Shown: positions 50,379 to 60,035, counted from the stretch's first letter. The stretch is 64,000 nucleotides of DNA from an uncultured Oscillospiraceae bacterium (GCA_900547095.1 URFG01000002.1:124001-188000), one strand, 5' to 3'. Translations and numbers: made by a program. Notes: generated from the letters alone by a model not told the origin.

Positions 50379-51752
50379 ATGAAAGAATTAAGAGCTGAAG
50401 ACAAAATTCTTACAAATATTAAAAGAGTTCATATGATAGGAATCGGCGGAAGCGGAATGTGTCCGCTTGCGGAAATCCTACATTCAAAAGGATATGAGCT
50501 CACAGGCTCCGATAACAATGAGAGCGATCCTTTAACCAGAGTTAAAAATCTTGGCATAAAGGTTTATATGGGCCATAGTCCGGAAAATATTAAAGGCGCA
50601 GAACTCGTAGTTTATTCAGCGGCAATTTCGGAAGATAATCCGGAAATCGTTGCCGCCAAAAAAAATAATATCCCTCTTATGGAGCGCTCGCACCTTTTAG
50701 GCGCGCTTACAAGGCATTATGATAATGTTATAGGAGTATGCGGAACTCACGGCAAGACCACCGTTACCTCTATGATAACACAAATTCTCATTTTAAACAA
50801 GAAAAATCCGAGCGCAGTAATAGGCGGCAAGCTTCCGCTTATAGGATCTAACGGTACTATCGGAACTTCGCAGACGCTCGTTTGCGAGTCCTGCGAATTC
50901 GTCGATACTTTTTTGCAGATGTCGCCCGATGTTTCGGTGCTTTTAAATATTGATAACGATCACCTTGATTATTTCAAAACAATGGATAATCTTGTGAATT
51001 CTTTTAAAAAATTCATTTCGATGTCGAAAAAATGCTATTATAACGGCGATGATGAGCTGTGCACAAAAGCGGCAGACGGTATCGATGCCGAAACGGTTAC
51101 ATTCGGATTTAAAGATACTAACGATTACTATGCGGCTGATATAAAAAGCTCAAAATTCGGATTTTCATTTGATGTTATAAAATCAGGCAAAAAAATCGGC
51201 CATCTCGATATGCATATTCCGGGCAGGCATAATATTTTAAACGGGCTCGCCGCGTTTGCCGTATGTTCGGACTGCGGCGTTTCACCGGAGGGTATAGCGC
51301 AGGCTGTGGAAAAATTCACGGGTGCAGGAAGAAGATTTGAATTTTTAGGCGATTATAACGGATTTACTCTTGCCGACGATTACGCTCATCACCCTACCGA
51401 GATAACCGCCACTTTAAATGCCGCAAAAGAGCTTAATTATTCTAAAGTAACAGCAGTTTTTCAGCCGTTTACTTTTTCAAGGACCGCACTTTTAAAGGAT
51501 GATTTTATAAAAGCTTTATCTATTGCCGACAGGGTTATTATGACTCCTATAATGGGATCAAGAGAAGTTAACACTTACGGAATAAAATCAGAAGATATCG
51601 CTCAAAAACTGCCTGACTGCGTTGTTTTAAGCGGATTTGAAAATATAGCAGATTATGTTATAAAAACCGCCGTAAAAGGCGAGCTTGTTATAACTATGGG
51701 CGGCGGAGATATTTATAAGGCGGCTCATATTATTCAGGAGAAGCTAAAATGA
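50379..51752 (+). CDS. murC: UDP-N-acetylmuramate--L-alanine ligase
   Basis: About 457 residues. Adds L-Ala to UDP-MurNAc in peptidoglycan precursor synthesis. Signatures: HMIGIGGSGMCPLAE at the N-terminus, ATP site GVCGTHGKTTVTSM, LNIDNDHLDYF, and C-terminal DDYAHHPTEITATLNAAK. ATG 50379 is chosen over the in-frame TTG 50370 because AAGAGG (50363-50368) is ten bases upstream. It overlaps the AlaX-like gene by four bases. Confidence 0.95.
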   Translation: MKELRAEDKILTNIKRVHMIGIGGSGMCPLAEILHSKGYELTGSDNNESDPLTRVKNLGIKVYMGHSPENIKGAELVVYSAAISEDNPEIVAAKKNNIPLMERSHLLGALTRHYDNVIGVCGTHGKTTVTSMITQILILNKKNPSAVIGGKLPLIGSNGTIGTSQTLVCESCEFVDTFLQMSPDVSVLLNIDNDHLDYFKTMDNLVNSFKKFISMSKKCYYNGDDELCTKAADGIDAETVTFGFKDTNDYYAADIKSSKFGFSFDVIKSGKKIGHLDMHIPGRHNILNGLAAFAVCSDCGVSPEGIAQAVEKFTGAGRRFEFLGDYNGFTLADDYAHHPTEITATLNAAKELNYSKVTAVFQPFTFSRTALLKDDFIKALSIADRVIMTPIMGSREVNTYGIKSEDIAQKLPDCVVLSGFENIADYVIKTAVKGELVITMGGGDIYKAAHIIQEKLK

Positions 51753-52900
51753 AAACTATAAAACTTTATGACTCTGACGCTTATCTCAAAGAATTCAGAG
51801 CAAATGTTTTATCCTGCGAGAAGTTAAAATCAGGTTACAGGACCGTTCTTGATAAAACCGCGTTTTTCCCCGAAAGCGGAGGTCAATACGGCGACCGAGG
51901 ATTTATAGGCGATATTAGAATAACGGATACGCAGATTGAAAACGGAATAATTTATCATTATTCCGAAGAACCTATAGAAATAAAAACAGATATTACAGCC
52001 CGAATTGATTTTGACAGGCGCTTTTCATTTATGCAAAACCATTCGGGAGAACATATAGTTTCAGGTCTTTTCCACAGCGAATTCGGATATGAGAATATCG
52101 GATTTCATCTTTCTGAAGATTATGTTACTATTGATACAAATTCATCTCTTGACTATGATAAAATTAAACATATCGAAACTCTTGCAAACAATGCTGTTTT
52201 TAAAAATCTAAATGTAAAAGCATTTTTTCCAACTAAAGAGGAAGCCGAGCGTATAAACTATAGGAGCAAAAAGGATATCACTTCCGATTTGCGATTAGTG
52301 AAAATCGAGGGAATAGATATCTGCGCTTGCTGTGCGCCGCATATTAAAAAACTAGGCGAAATAGGAATTATTAAACTCCTTGATTTTGAAAAAATAAAAG
52401 GCGGCACGCGGATCTATATGAAATGCGGCAGTTTTGCGCTTGAAGATTACCGCAAAAAGTATTTTGAAATAAAAAATATTTCCGATTTGCTTTCAGCGAA
52501 GTCTGACAGTGCGGATGAAGCCGTAATGCACTTTGTGAAAAAAACAAACGAACTGCAAACTGAATATAAAGAACTTAAAAAGAAATTTATTTTGCTTAAA
52601 ACAGATTCTGCGGCCGAAAAATGCTGTTTTTTTGAAGATCTTGATATGACAGATCTTCAGATAGCGGCTGACGCGGCTTATAAAAATAAAGGCAGCAGCG
52701 TTTGGTTTTTTTCAGGTAAAGATAATAGCTTTTCATTTTCCGTTTGCGGAAATGAAGAAGATTTATGCCGTGACTTTAAAGCTTTTTCCGAAAATCTGAA
52801 TATAAGAGGCGGAGGAAGAAACGGAATAAGGCAGGGAACCGTTAAAGAAAGCGAAGGAAAAATAAAAAATTATATCGGGAGATATTATGGATTGGATTGA
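51749..52900 (+). CDS. AlaX-like alanyl-tRNA editing protein
   Basis: 383 residues, related to the editing and C-terminal part of alanyl-tRNA synthetase. AFFPESGGQYGDRGFI (residues 39-54) and the zinc ligands in QNHSGEHIVSG and CACCAPHIKKLGEIG are characteristic. It hydrolyses mischarged Ser- or Gly-tRNA-Ala in trans. The length and coiled-coil-plus-DHHA1-like tail (IRGGGRNGIRQG) fit the long AlaX-L type. Overlaps murC upstream and prmA downstream by 14 bases. Confidence 0.88.
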   Translation: MKTIKLYDSDAYLKEFRANVLSCEKLKSGYRTVLDKTAFFPESGGQYGDRGFIGDIRITDTQIENGIIYHYSEEPIEIKTDITARIDFDRRFSFMQNHSGEHIVSGLFHSEFGYENIGFHLSEDYVTIDTNSSLDYDKIKHIETLANNAVFKNLNVKAFFPTKEEAERINYRSKKDITSDLRLVKIEGIDICACCAPHIKKLGEIGIIKLLDFEKIKGGTRIYMKCGSFALEDYRKKYFEIKNISDLLSAKSDSADEAVMHFVKKTNELQTEYKELKKKFILLKTDSAAEKCCFFEDLDMTDLQIAADAAYKNKGSSVWFFSGKDNSFSFSVCGNEEDLCRDFKAFSENLNIRGGGRNGIRQGTVKESEGKIKNYIGRYYGLD

Positions 52901-53804
52901 AATTAAAGCTTCTGTTCCGACTTCAAAAACAGACGAGGCGGCTGCAATAGCGAACATGACCGTGCCATACGGTATTTATATAGAGGATTATTCTAATTTA
53001 GAGGCAGACGCCGAAGAGATCGCCCATATTGATCTTATCGACGAGGAGCTTATTAAAAAAGACAGAACGCATTCTATTATACATATTTATTTTGATAAAG
53101 AAGAAAATGTCAGCGTAGCGGTAGAGTTTTTAAAATTTAGAATGAGCGCTGCCGGTATCGATTTTAATATTGAAAAAGACACGGTTGACGATAATGAGTG
53201 GAATGAAAATTGGAAAAAGCATTTCAAAGCTTTTGAGATAGGCAGGAAAATCGCCGTGACGCCGAGCTGGGAAGAATATAAAAATAAAGATAACAGAACG
53301 GTCATTCATCTTGATCCGGGAACTGCTTTCGGCACGGGAACTCACGCGACGACTTCTATGTGTATCGAAGCTTTGGAAGATGAGGTAAAAGGCGGAGAAA
53401 CTGTTTTGGATATAGGAACGGGGAGCGGAATTCTTGCTATTGCGGCTGTTCTTTTAGGAGCAAAAAGCGCAAAGGGCATTGATATTGACGAGCTTTCTGT
53501 TAAAACAGCCAAAGAGAACGCAAAAATAAACAATGTGGATAATTTCACGGAATTTCAAGCCGGAGACCTTGCAGATAAGGTAACAGGTAAATTTGATATA
53601 ATATGTGCAAATATAGTTGCAGATGTTATCATAAGACTTTTTGAAAATGTAAAATCATTTATGAAAGAAGAAACAAGACTGATAATCTCGGGCATAATCG
53701 ATTTGAGAGAAAAAGATATCGAAAATGCTATTGAAAAGAGCAGTTTTGAAATTGTTAAAAAATTACACCGCGGCGAGTGGTTTTGCTATATTTTGAAAAA
53801 ATAA
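52887..53804 (+). CDS. prmA: Ribosomal protein L11 methyltransferase
   Basis: 305 residues. Trimethylates L11 with SAM. ELKI-like N-terminal substrate domain followed by LDPGTAFGTGTHATTSMCIEAL, SAM motif VLDIGTGSGILAIAAVLLGA and CANIVADVIIRL. These are firm family markers. It overlaps the AlaX-like gene and is followed by prfB 15 bases later, so it belongs to a translation-linked operon. Confidence 0.94.
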   Translation: MDWIEIKASVPTSKTDEAAAIANMTVPYGIYIEDYSNLEADAEEIAHIDLIDEELIKKDRTHSIIHIYFDKEENVSVAVEFLKFRMSAAGIDFNIEKDTVDDNEWNENWKKHFKAFEIGRKIAVTPSWEEYKNKDNRTVIHLDPGTAFGTGTHATTSMCIEALEDEVKGGETVLDIGTGSGILAIAAVLLGAKSAKGIDIDELSVKTAKENAKINNVDNFTEFQAGDLADKVTGKFDIICANIVADVIIRLFENVKSFMKEETRLIISGIIDLREKDIENAIEKSSFEIVKKLHRGEWFCYILKK

Positions 53805-53818
53805 TCGGAGGAATATTA

Positions 53819-54937
53819 ATGCTTGAATTTGAGCAGCTTAAATCAAGACTTACTGCAAACGAGCAGGAAGTAAAGGATTTAAAAGACGCTATCGGTTACG
53901 ATAAATTAAAAAGAGAAATAGAAGAGCTTGAGCTTAAAGCCGCGGCAGAGGGTTTTTGGGACGATGTGGAAAATTCACAGGCTATCCTGCAGAAAACAGG
54001 CAAGCTTAAAAACAAAGTTGAAACCTATGATAATATTGTTTCTTCTTATGAAGATCTGAAAGTTCTTATCGATATGGGCAACGAAGAGGAAGATCTATCG
54101 CTTGTTGATGAGATCTCACAGTCTATAGATACTCTTGAAAAAGATCTTGCCGCATTAAGACTTCAAACTCTCTTAACGGGCGAATATGACGCTAATAACG
54201 CTATTCTTACATTCCACGCAGGCGCCGGAGGCACAGAGGCAATGGACTGGGTATCTATGCTTGTAAGAATGTATACAAGATGGGGAGAAAGACACGGACT
54301 TAATGTAAAAGTACTTGATTTTCTTGACGGCGACGAGGCGGGACTTAAAAGCGCCACTGTTTTAATGGAGGGCGAAAACGCTTACGGTTATTTAAAAAGC
54401 GAATCGGGCATTCACAGACTTGTGAGAGTTTCTCCTTTTGACGCTTCGGGAAGAAGACACACTTCTTTTGCTTCAATCGAGGTAATGCCCGAAATAACGG
54501 ACGATGTGGATATAGAAATTAAAGACGAAGATGTTAAAATGGATGTTTTCAGATCTTCAGGCGCTGGCGGTCAGCATATCAATAAGACATCTTCCGCTGT
54601 AAGACTTACGCATATTCCGACAGGTATCGTAGTTGCCTGCCAGAATGAAAGAAGCCAGTTCCAGAACAGGGATCAGGCTATGAAAATGCTTAAATCCAAG
54701 CTTCTTGAAATAAAAGAAAAGGAACATCTTGAAAAAATCGAAGATATAAAGGGCGTTCAAAAAGAAATCGCGTGGGGATCGCAGATAAGATCTTATGTAT
54801 TTATGCCTTATACAATGGTCAAGGATCACAGAACGAATTTTGAATCCGGAAATATCAACGCTGTTATGGACGGCGATCTTGACGGATTTATTAACGCATA
54901 TTTAAAAGCAAGTTCTAAAGGTGAGCTTAAAGATTAA
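53819..54937 (+). CDS. prfB: Peptide chain release factor 2
   Basis: 372 residues from ATG 53819 (GGAGG eight bases upstream; a start further up at 53777 is rejected because it lies inside prmA). The stop-codon-reading tripeptide SPF is at 205-207, so it reads UGA and UAA; the GGQ motif that triggers hydrolysis is at 250-252 (GAGGQHINKTSSA). Unlike most prfB genes there is no in-frame TGA near codon 25 and no programmed +1 frameshift: the whole protein reads in one frame. This implies no autoregulation of that kind. Confidence 0.94.
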   Translation: MLEFEQLKSRLTANEQEVKDLKDAIGYDKLKREIEELELKAAAEGFWDDVENSQAILQKTGKLKNKVETYDNIVSSYEDLKVLIDMGNEEEDLSLVDEISQSIDTLEKDLAALRLQTLLTGEYDANNAILTFHAGAGGTEAMDWVSMLVRMYTRWGERHGLNVKVLDFLDGDEAGLKSATVLMEGENAYGYLKSESGIHRLVRVSPFDASGRRHTSFASIEVMPEITDDVDIEIKDEDVKMDVFRSSGAGGQHINKTSSAVRLTHIPTGIVVACQNERSQFQNRDQAMKMLKSKLLEIKEKEHLEKIEDIKGVQKEIAWGSQIRSYVFMPYTMVKDHRTNFESGNINAVMDGDLDGFINAYLKASSKGELKD

Positions 54938-55039
54938 TTGTTATAATTTTTATATATTTATGCTATTATTATTTAGATAAACAATAGGGGAGAATGTGCT
55001 TATGAGAAAAGACGGTGTGAGAGTCAAAAAACCGATCCT

Positions 55040-55858
55040 ATGTATACCGTTGCGGCATATATAATGGATAAGAGAATTGACGCTATGAATATGATCACCA
55101 TTGATATGCCAATTGATCCGGTGCAGAAGTATATCAATGAAAAAAGAAAAGAAGGAGTAAGTATCAGCCATATAGCGGTATTTTTGGCGGCTTATGTGAG
55201 AACTGTAGCCGAATTCCCGCTGCTTAACCGATTTATTGTAAACAGAAAGCCCTATGCAAGAAACGAGCTTACAGTTTCAATGGTAGTTCTTAAAGCAGGA
55301 AAAATGGATCACGGCACTATGTCAAAAATGTATTTTTCCACTAAAAACACCATTTTTGAAGTTAACGATATCATCAATTCCTATGTCGATGAAAACCGCA
55401 ATGCTCCCGATAATAACGGCACTGAAAAAATGATAAAATTCCTTTTGGGAATTCCCGGAATTCTTCCGATAGGCGTCGGAATATTTAAATTTATGGATAA
55501 GCACGGTCTTTTGCCTAAAAAGATAATAGACATGTCGCCTTCCCACGCAAGCCTGCTTGTTTCAAACCTTGCTTCTATCAGAACCAATCACATTTATCAC
55601 CATGTTTATGAATTCGGAACTACGAGTATAGGAATTACTATGGGAAACACAAGAGAAGTCCCGAAGAAGAAAAACGGCGAGATAGTCTTTGAAAAATGTA
55701 TGCCTTACGGTATAGTTATGGATGAAAGAATTTGCTCAGGCAGCTATTTCGCACTTGCTTTCAGAAAACTTAAAAAGTATATGGCAGACCCATCTTTGCT
55801 CGAATTGCCGCCTGAAAACATAGAACCCGATCCGGATTTAAATAAAATTTTAGTTTAA
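55040..55858 (+). CDS. Chloramphenicol acetyltransferase-like / 2-oxoacid dehydrogenase acyltransferase-fold protein
   Basis: 272 residues in frame. It shares the catalytic fold of 2-oxoacid dehydrogenase E2 acyltransferases (IAVFLAAYVRTVAEFPLLNRF, HHVYEFGTTSIGITMG, KCMPYGIVMDERICSGSYFALAF) without a lipoyl domain. The equivalent of the catalytic HxxxDG is ...MDERICSGSYF, so the usual His is missing and activity is doubtful. Translation probably began at ATG 55002 (AGGGGAG upstream; MRKDGVRVKK...) but a one-base deletion in an A6 run (55026-55031) shifts the frame; only 13 N-terminal residues are cut off. ATG 55040 may serve as a restart. Confidence 0.7.
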   Translation: MYTVAAYIMDKRIDAMNMITIDMPIDPVQKYINEKRKEGVSISHIAVFLAAYVRTVAEFPLLNRFIVNRKPYARNELTVSMVVLKAGKMDHGTMSKMYFSTKNTIFEVNDIINSYVDENRNAPDNNGTEKMIKFLLGIPGILPIGVGIFKFMDKHGLLPKKIIDMSPSHASLLVSNLASIRTNHIYHHVYEFGTTSIGITMGNTREVPKKKNGEIVFEKCMPYGIVMDERICSGSYFALAFRKLKKYMADPSLLELPPENIEPDPDLNKILV

Positions 55859-55860
55859 AC

Positions 55861-55889
55861 TTGATTTTATGATAAAAATGTTTTAAAAT
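55861..55889 (+). promoter_or_regulatory. Promoter of the aldolase gene
   Basis: TTGATT (55861-55866), 17-base spacer, TAAAAT (55884-55889). Confidence 0.7.
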
Positions 55890-55920
55890 ATCTTTGTAAT
55901 AAATTTTGGAGGTAATCTAA

Positions 55921-56784
55921 ATGTTAGTATCAGCAAAAGATATGTTAACAAAGGCAAAAGCCGGCAAGTATGCCGTAGGCCATTTTAACATCAACAATCT
56001 TGAGTGGACAAAAGCCATTCTTTTAACCGCTCAGGAGCTTAAATCGCCTGTAATTCTCGGTGTTTCCGAGGGCGCAGGAAAGTATATGTGCGGATATAAA
56101 ACGATAGTAGGAATGGTTAACGGTATGCTCGAAGAGCTCAATATCACCGTTCCTGTTGCTCTTCACCTTGACCACGGCAGTTATGAAGGCGCAAAAGCTT
56201 GTATCGAAGCAGGATTTTCTTCCGTTATGTTTGACGGTTCTCATTATCCGATCAAAGAGAATGTTGAAAAAACAAAAGAATTGGTTGAGATATGCAATAA
56301 GCTCGGCCTTTCTTTGGAAGCGGAAGTAGGCGCTATCGGCGGTGAGGAAGACGGCGTTATCGGCGGCGGCGAAGTAGCAGATCCTAAGGAATGCAAAATG
56401 ATCGCTGACCTCGGCGTTACAATGCTTGCAGCAGGTATCGGAAATATTCACGGTAAATATCCTGCCAACTGGACAGGCTTAAGATTTGATACTCTTGCCG
56501 CTATTCAGGAACTTACCGGAACAATGCCGCTCGTTCTTCACGGCGGAACAGGAATTCCTGCCGATATGATCAAAAAGGCAATTTCTCTCGGCGTTTCTAA
56601 GATCAATGTTAACACCGAGTGCCAGATTAGTTTCACCGAAGCAACACGCAAATATTTCGAAGAGGGCAAGGATCTCGTAGGAAAGGGATTTGATCCGAGA
56701 AAGGTTTTGGCTCCCGGATTTGAAGCTATCAAAGCAACGGTTAAAGAAAAAATGGAGCTTTTCGGATCAATCGGCAAAGCTTAA
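55921..56784 (+). CDS. fba: Class II fructose-bisphosphate aldolase
   Basis: 287 residues. Zinc-dependent cleavage of fructose-1,6-bisphosphate in glycolysis. Markers are VGHFNINNLEWTKA, HLDHGSYEGAKACI with the zinc His, MFDGSHYPIKENVEKT, EVGAIGGEEDGV, GNIHGKYP and LVLHGGTGIPADMI. GGAGG precedes the ATG. Monocistronic, between its promoter and a strong terminator. Confidence 0.95.
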   Translation: MLVSAKDMLTKAKAGKYAVGHFNINNLEWTKAILLTAQELKSPVILGVSEGAGKYMCGYKTIVGMVNGMLEELNITVPVALHLDHGSYEGAKACIEAGFSSVMFDGSHYPIKENVEKTKELVEICNKLGLSLEAEVGAIGGEEDGVIGGGEVADPKECKMIADLGVTMLAAGIGNIHGKYPANWTGLRFDTLAAIQELTGTMPLVLHGGTGIPADMIKKAISLGVSKINVNTECQISFTEATRKYFEEGKDLVGKGFDPRKVLAPGFEAIKATVKEKMELFGSIGKA

Positions 56785-56792
56785 ATGAAAAT

Positions 56793-56824
56793 AAAAAAAG
56801 CAGTCAGTTTGACTGCTTTTTTTT
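56793..56824 (+). terminator. Terminator of the aldolase gene
   Basis: AAAAAAAGCAGTCA / TGACTGCTTTTTTT, loop GTT. Confidence 0.9.
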
Positions 56825-56839
56825 AAAGGAATTTTATTT

Positions 56840-57850
56840 ATGAAAGAATTGCATTTTAAAGATTATCCCTTAAAGGTTTTCGGAGCGCCGCTTTTTGATT
56901 CCGATCAGCCTTTTTCAAGACTTCCGGACTCTGTTGCGGAAAAGATAAATAAAACGGCTGCCTCTTATTCAAAAAGGTGCCCGGGCGCAAGACTAGGTTT
57001 CAGAACAAATGCCAGGGAATTTAAAATCAAAGCTAAGCTTAAAACTTTATCTTTAGATCTCGGAATGTCTGTTTACCAGTGCCAATCGTTTATGGTGCTG
57101 ATAGGTGATAGGACAAAAGATCCTGTTTATTGCGGAAATGTCGTTCCTAAAGACTACGATAATAAGGAATTCGAAAAGGTCATTAAAAACCCGTTTGACA
57201 GCGGTGAAATAAGCGACGTTCTTATTTTTCTTCCGAGAAACGAGGTTATTGAAGATATTTCCGTTGTTTTTGAGTACGGAGATATTATCGAGCCTCCGAC
57301 ACCGTATCTGCCTATAAAGCCTGTTTTATATTACGGCTCTTCAATAACAGAGGGCGCCTGTGCTTCTATAATGAACGGATATAACGCTATAATATCTAAT
57401 CATTTAAATATTGATTATTATAATTTCGGGTTTTCAGGCTCCTGCCGCGGCGAAATAGAGCTTGCGGAATTTTTCGGCGCTCTTGATATAAGCCTTTTTG
57501 TTTTTGATTACGATCATAACGCTTCAAATGCTTTCGCGCTTGAAACAACTCACGAAAAGTTCTTTAAAAAATTTAGAGTTTTAAAACCCGATATTCAGGT
57601 TATTATGATGAGTATGCCGGCGGCGGTTTATACCGAAGAAAATAAAAAGCGCAGGGAAGTTATTAAAAAAACTTATCTTAACGCTTTAAGTTCCGGAGAT
57701 AAAAATGTTTATTTTATCGACGGTGAAAAGCGTTACGGCGAAGTTGACCGAAATTTATGCTCTATAGACGGAATTCATCCGAATGACCTCGGCTTTTACA
57801 GAATGGCAAATAATGTTGAGCCTGTTATCAAAAAAGCGCTTGGTTTATAA
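56840..57850 (+). CDS. SGNH/GDSL hydrolase (putative esterase)
   Basis: 336 residues, no signal peptide. The N-terminal 150 residues are a beta-sandwich-like region. Then block I VLYYGSSITEGACAS holds the nucleophile Ser, block II GFSGSCRGEIEL the oxyanion Gly, block III FDYDHNASNAF the Asn, and block V IDGIHPNDLGF the Asp-x-x-His pair. This is the layout of two-domain SGNH esterases such as carbohydrate esterase family members. The substrate is likely an acylated sugar. AAAGG is 8-10 bases upstream. Single gene between terminators. Confidence 0.85.
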   Translation: MKELHFKDYPLKVFGAPLFDSDQPFSRLPDSVAEKINKTAASYSKRCPGARLGFRTNAREFKIKAKLKTLSLDLGMSVYQCQSFMVLIGDRTKDPVYCGNVVPKDYDNKEFEKVIKNPFDSGEISDVLIFLPRNEVIEDISVVFEYGDIIEPPTPYLPIKPVLYYGSSITEGACASIMNGYNAIISNHLNIDYYNFGFSGSCRGEIELAEFFGALDISLFVFDYDHNASNAFALETTHEKFFKKFRVLKPDIQVIMMSMPAAVYTEENKKRREVIKKTYLNALSSGDKNVYFIDGEKRYGEVDRNLCSIDGIHPNDLGFYRMANNVEPVIKKALGL

Positions 57851-57853
57851 AAT

Positions 57854-57885
57854 ATAAGGAGTCTGCCCATAGGCAGGCTCCTTAT
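57854..57885. terminator. Bidirectional terminator
   Basis: ATAAGGAGTCTGCC / GGCAGGCTCCTTAT, 14 pairs with one G-U, four-base loop, between convergent genes. Confidence 0.88.
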
Positions 57886-58416
57886 TTATTTCGCATAAGT
57901 TGAATTATAATTATCTATCGATTTTTGAATGATATCTTTGGCACTAAGAGCGTCTTTAACCTCGTTTACAGCCGTTTCTTTTCCCTCAAGCTCTTTATAA
58001 ACCCTGAAAAAATGCGACATTTCATCAAATATGTGTTTCGGAATTTGTGATATGTCTTTATAAGAATTATACATAGGATCATTAAAAGGAATGGCTATGA
58101 TTTTTTCGTCAAATCTTCCGTTATCAATCATATTTATAACGCCTATCGGATAACATCTTACGGTAGTCATAGGATAAAGGCTTTCCGAGCAGAAGACAAG
58201 CACGTCTAAAGGATCGAGATCATCGGCATAAGTCCTAGGGATAAATCCGTAGTTTGCGGGATAGTGAGTAGAAGTATAAAGAATTCTGTCGAGGATAAGC
58301 ACGCCTGTCTGCTTATCAAGCTCATACTTGCATTTACTTCCTTTTCCTATTTCAATAACAGCGATAAAATCGTCTTTTTTTATTCTGTCGGGACTGATAT
58401 CGTGCCAAATATTCAT
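57886..58416 (-). CDS. ppa: Inorganic pyrophosphatase, type I
   Basis: 176 residues. Hydrolyses pyrophosphate to drive biosynthesis. The family motif DDLDPLDVLVF holds the three metal-binding Asp residues; YELDKQTGVLILDR, YPANYGFIPRT and KDISQIPKHIFDEMSHFFRVYKELEG follow in the usual order. Type I (soluble, magnesium) rather than the manganese type II common in Bacilli. Five bases after the ABC exporter gene, so possibly co-transcribed. Confidence 0.94.
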   Translation of the reverse strand: MNIWHDISPDRIKKDDFIAVIEIGKGSKCKYELDKQTGVLILDRILYTSTHYPANYGFIPRTYADDLDPLDVLVFCSESLYPMTTVRCYPIGVINMIDNGRFDEKIIAIPFNDPMYNSYKDISQIPKHIFDEMSHFFRVYKELEGKETAVNEVKDALSAKDIIQKSIDNYNSTYAK

Positions 58417-58421
58417 AAAAT

Positions 58422-60035
58422 TTAAGCATTCCTTTCTTCTATTGTTCCGTTATTAAATAAAAGTATTTTATCCGGTTTTAGAGTTTCTGTTTTTCGGTGA
58501 GTGATAAATATAACGGTTTTATCAGTCATATTTTTAATATTTTCAAGAATTTTTTGTTCTGTTTCTTTATCAAGAGCCGAGGTCGACTCATCGAGCAGAA
58601 GAACAGGCGCGTCATAAATCAAAGCACGCGCTATGGCAAGCCTTTGAATTTGCCCCTCGCTTAAGCCCTGACCTCTTTCTTTTAAAACCGTTTCAATTCC
58701 TTTCGGCAGGGAAGATATGTAATCATAAATGCCTGCGATTTTGAGTGCGCCGATTATTTTTTCTTCGGCTATATCTTTATTTAAAAAAGTTATGTTATCC
58801 TTTATCGTGCCGGAAATAATCATATTTCCCTGAGGAACATAAGAAAACAGTTTTCTTGTTTGCGCGCCGATATCATATTTTGAATTTACTTTAAGCGTTC
58901 CGGAAGTAGGGGAATAAAGCCCTAAAAGAATTTTGAAAAGAGTGGTTTTTCCGCAGCCCGATTCGCCTTTTAATAATGTAACGGTGTTTTTTTTGATAAT
59001 AAAGCTTGAGTTTTTTAAAACTGTGTTATCTTTATAAGAAAAGCTTAAATCGCTGCAATTAAGCGATTGGAATTCTTCGGAAATTTCATTTTCAGATGAA
59101 TTTTCATCGGGAATCGAGCTTATTTCCATTATTCTCTCGGCTGACGCCGTCATAGAATAAAACTTCGGAATAATTCCCGAAACATTTTGAAGAGGCGAGC
59201 GAAGAATGGTGATAATCTGCAGAAGATAATACAGCGTGCCATAGGAAACGCCGGCGGAAACCGCCCAAAGAATTACTCCGTAATACCCCAAAGAAAAGCT
59301 TAAAAAAAGGCTTAGTCCCATTACTGATGAGAATATTCTCTGCTTAATTCTTAATTCGAGGTTGTCCTCCATAATATCGGAAGCTTTTTTTGAAACAGAA
59401 TTGCTTGCCGAAAAAGACTTTATAACTATTAAATTTTCGATGCATTCCTGGTAAAATGATCTTGCCTCGCCCTCGGTTTTAACAACTTCTTTGTGCAGAT
59501 ATTTATATTTTTTGCTGAATATCCTGCCGAGCAGAGGAATTAAAAATCCTACAGCGAGAATAATAACCGCAAGCAGATAGTTATGCTTTATAATTGCATA
59601 AAGACCTGCGATTATCTTGGTTAAAACAGTGCAGGTTTCGGGGATAAGCTCAACCGCGCCTTTGGCAACTTGTCCTACATCGTTAGTCATCTTATTTAAA
59701 AAATCACCCGAATGATATTTTTCAATGCCTGCGTATTCTTTGCCGCAAATATCAAAAAATATTTTCTGCCTTAATTTTATCGTGATAAGACCTGTGATTT
59801 TTACTGTCATAACCGACGAAAAAAGCTGTAAAATCACCTGTCCGAGAAGAATTATACCTATTAAAATCGCTTTATTATAAAGGTTTTTCCCCGAATCGAT
59901 AATTTTACTGCTTAAATCGGCAAGATAGATCAGCGACAGAGATAAAATAATATTGCAAACAGAAACAAGTGATATTTGTCCTATAAAATTTTTCAGGTTA
60001 GAATAGATCCATTTTACCGTTGATTTATTTTTCAT
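58422..60035 (-). CDS. ABC exporter, permease-ATPase fusion
   Basis: 537 residues. Six hydrophobic segments fill residues 15-300 (half-transporter fold). The ATPase domain has Walker A LLKGESGCGKTTLF, signature LSEGQIQRLAIARALI, Walker B VLLLDESTSALDKET and HRKTETLKPD. Works as a dimer to export a substrate. It overlaps the PqqD-like gene by four bases, an arrangement also seen in peptide-modification (RiPP) loci, so a peptide substrate is possible. No precursor peptide or maturation enzyme is seen nearby. Confidence 0.87.
   Translation of the reverse strand: MKNKSTVKWIYSNLKNFIGQISLVSVCNIILSLSLIYLADLSSKIIDSGKNLYNKAILIGIILLGQVILQLFSSVMTVKITGLITIKLRQKIFFDICGKEYAGIEKYHSGDFLNKMTNDVGQVAKGAVELIPETCTVLTKIIAGLYAIIKHNYLLAVIILAVGFLIPLLGRIFSKKYKYLHKEVVKTEGEARSFYQECIENLIVIKSFSASNSVSKKASDIMEDNLELRIKQRIFSSVMGLSLFLSFSLGYYGVILWAVSAGVSYGTLYYLLQIITILRSPLQNVSGIIPKFYSMTASAERIMEISSIPDENSSENEISEEFQSLNCSDLSFSYKDNTVLKNSSFIIKKNTVTLLKGESGCGKTTLFKILLGLYSPTSGTLKVNSKYDIGAQTRKLFSYVPQGNMIISGTIKDNITFLNKDIAEEKIIGALKIAGIYDYISSLPKGIETVLKERGQGLSEGQIQRLAIARALIYDAPVLLLDESTSALDKETEQKILENIKNMTDKTVIFITHRKTETLKPDKILLFNNGTIEERNA

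Noticed and set aside
53777..53818. Earlier start for prfB.
   Set aside because: It lies within prmA and has no ribosome site, whereas ATG 53819 has GGAGG eight bases upstream.
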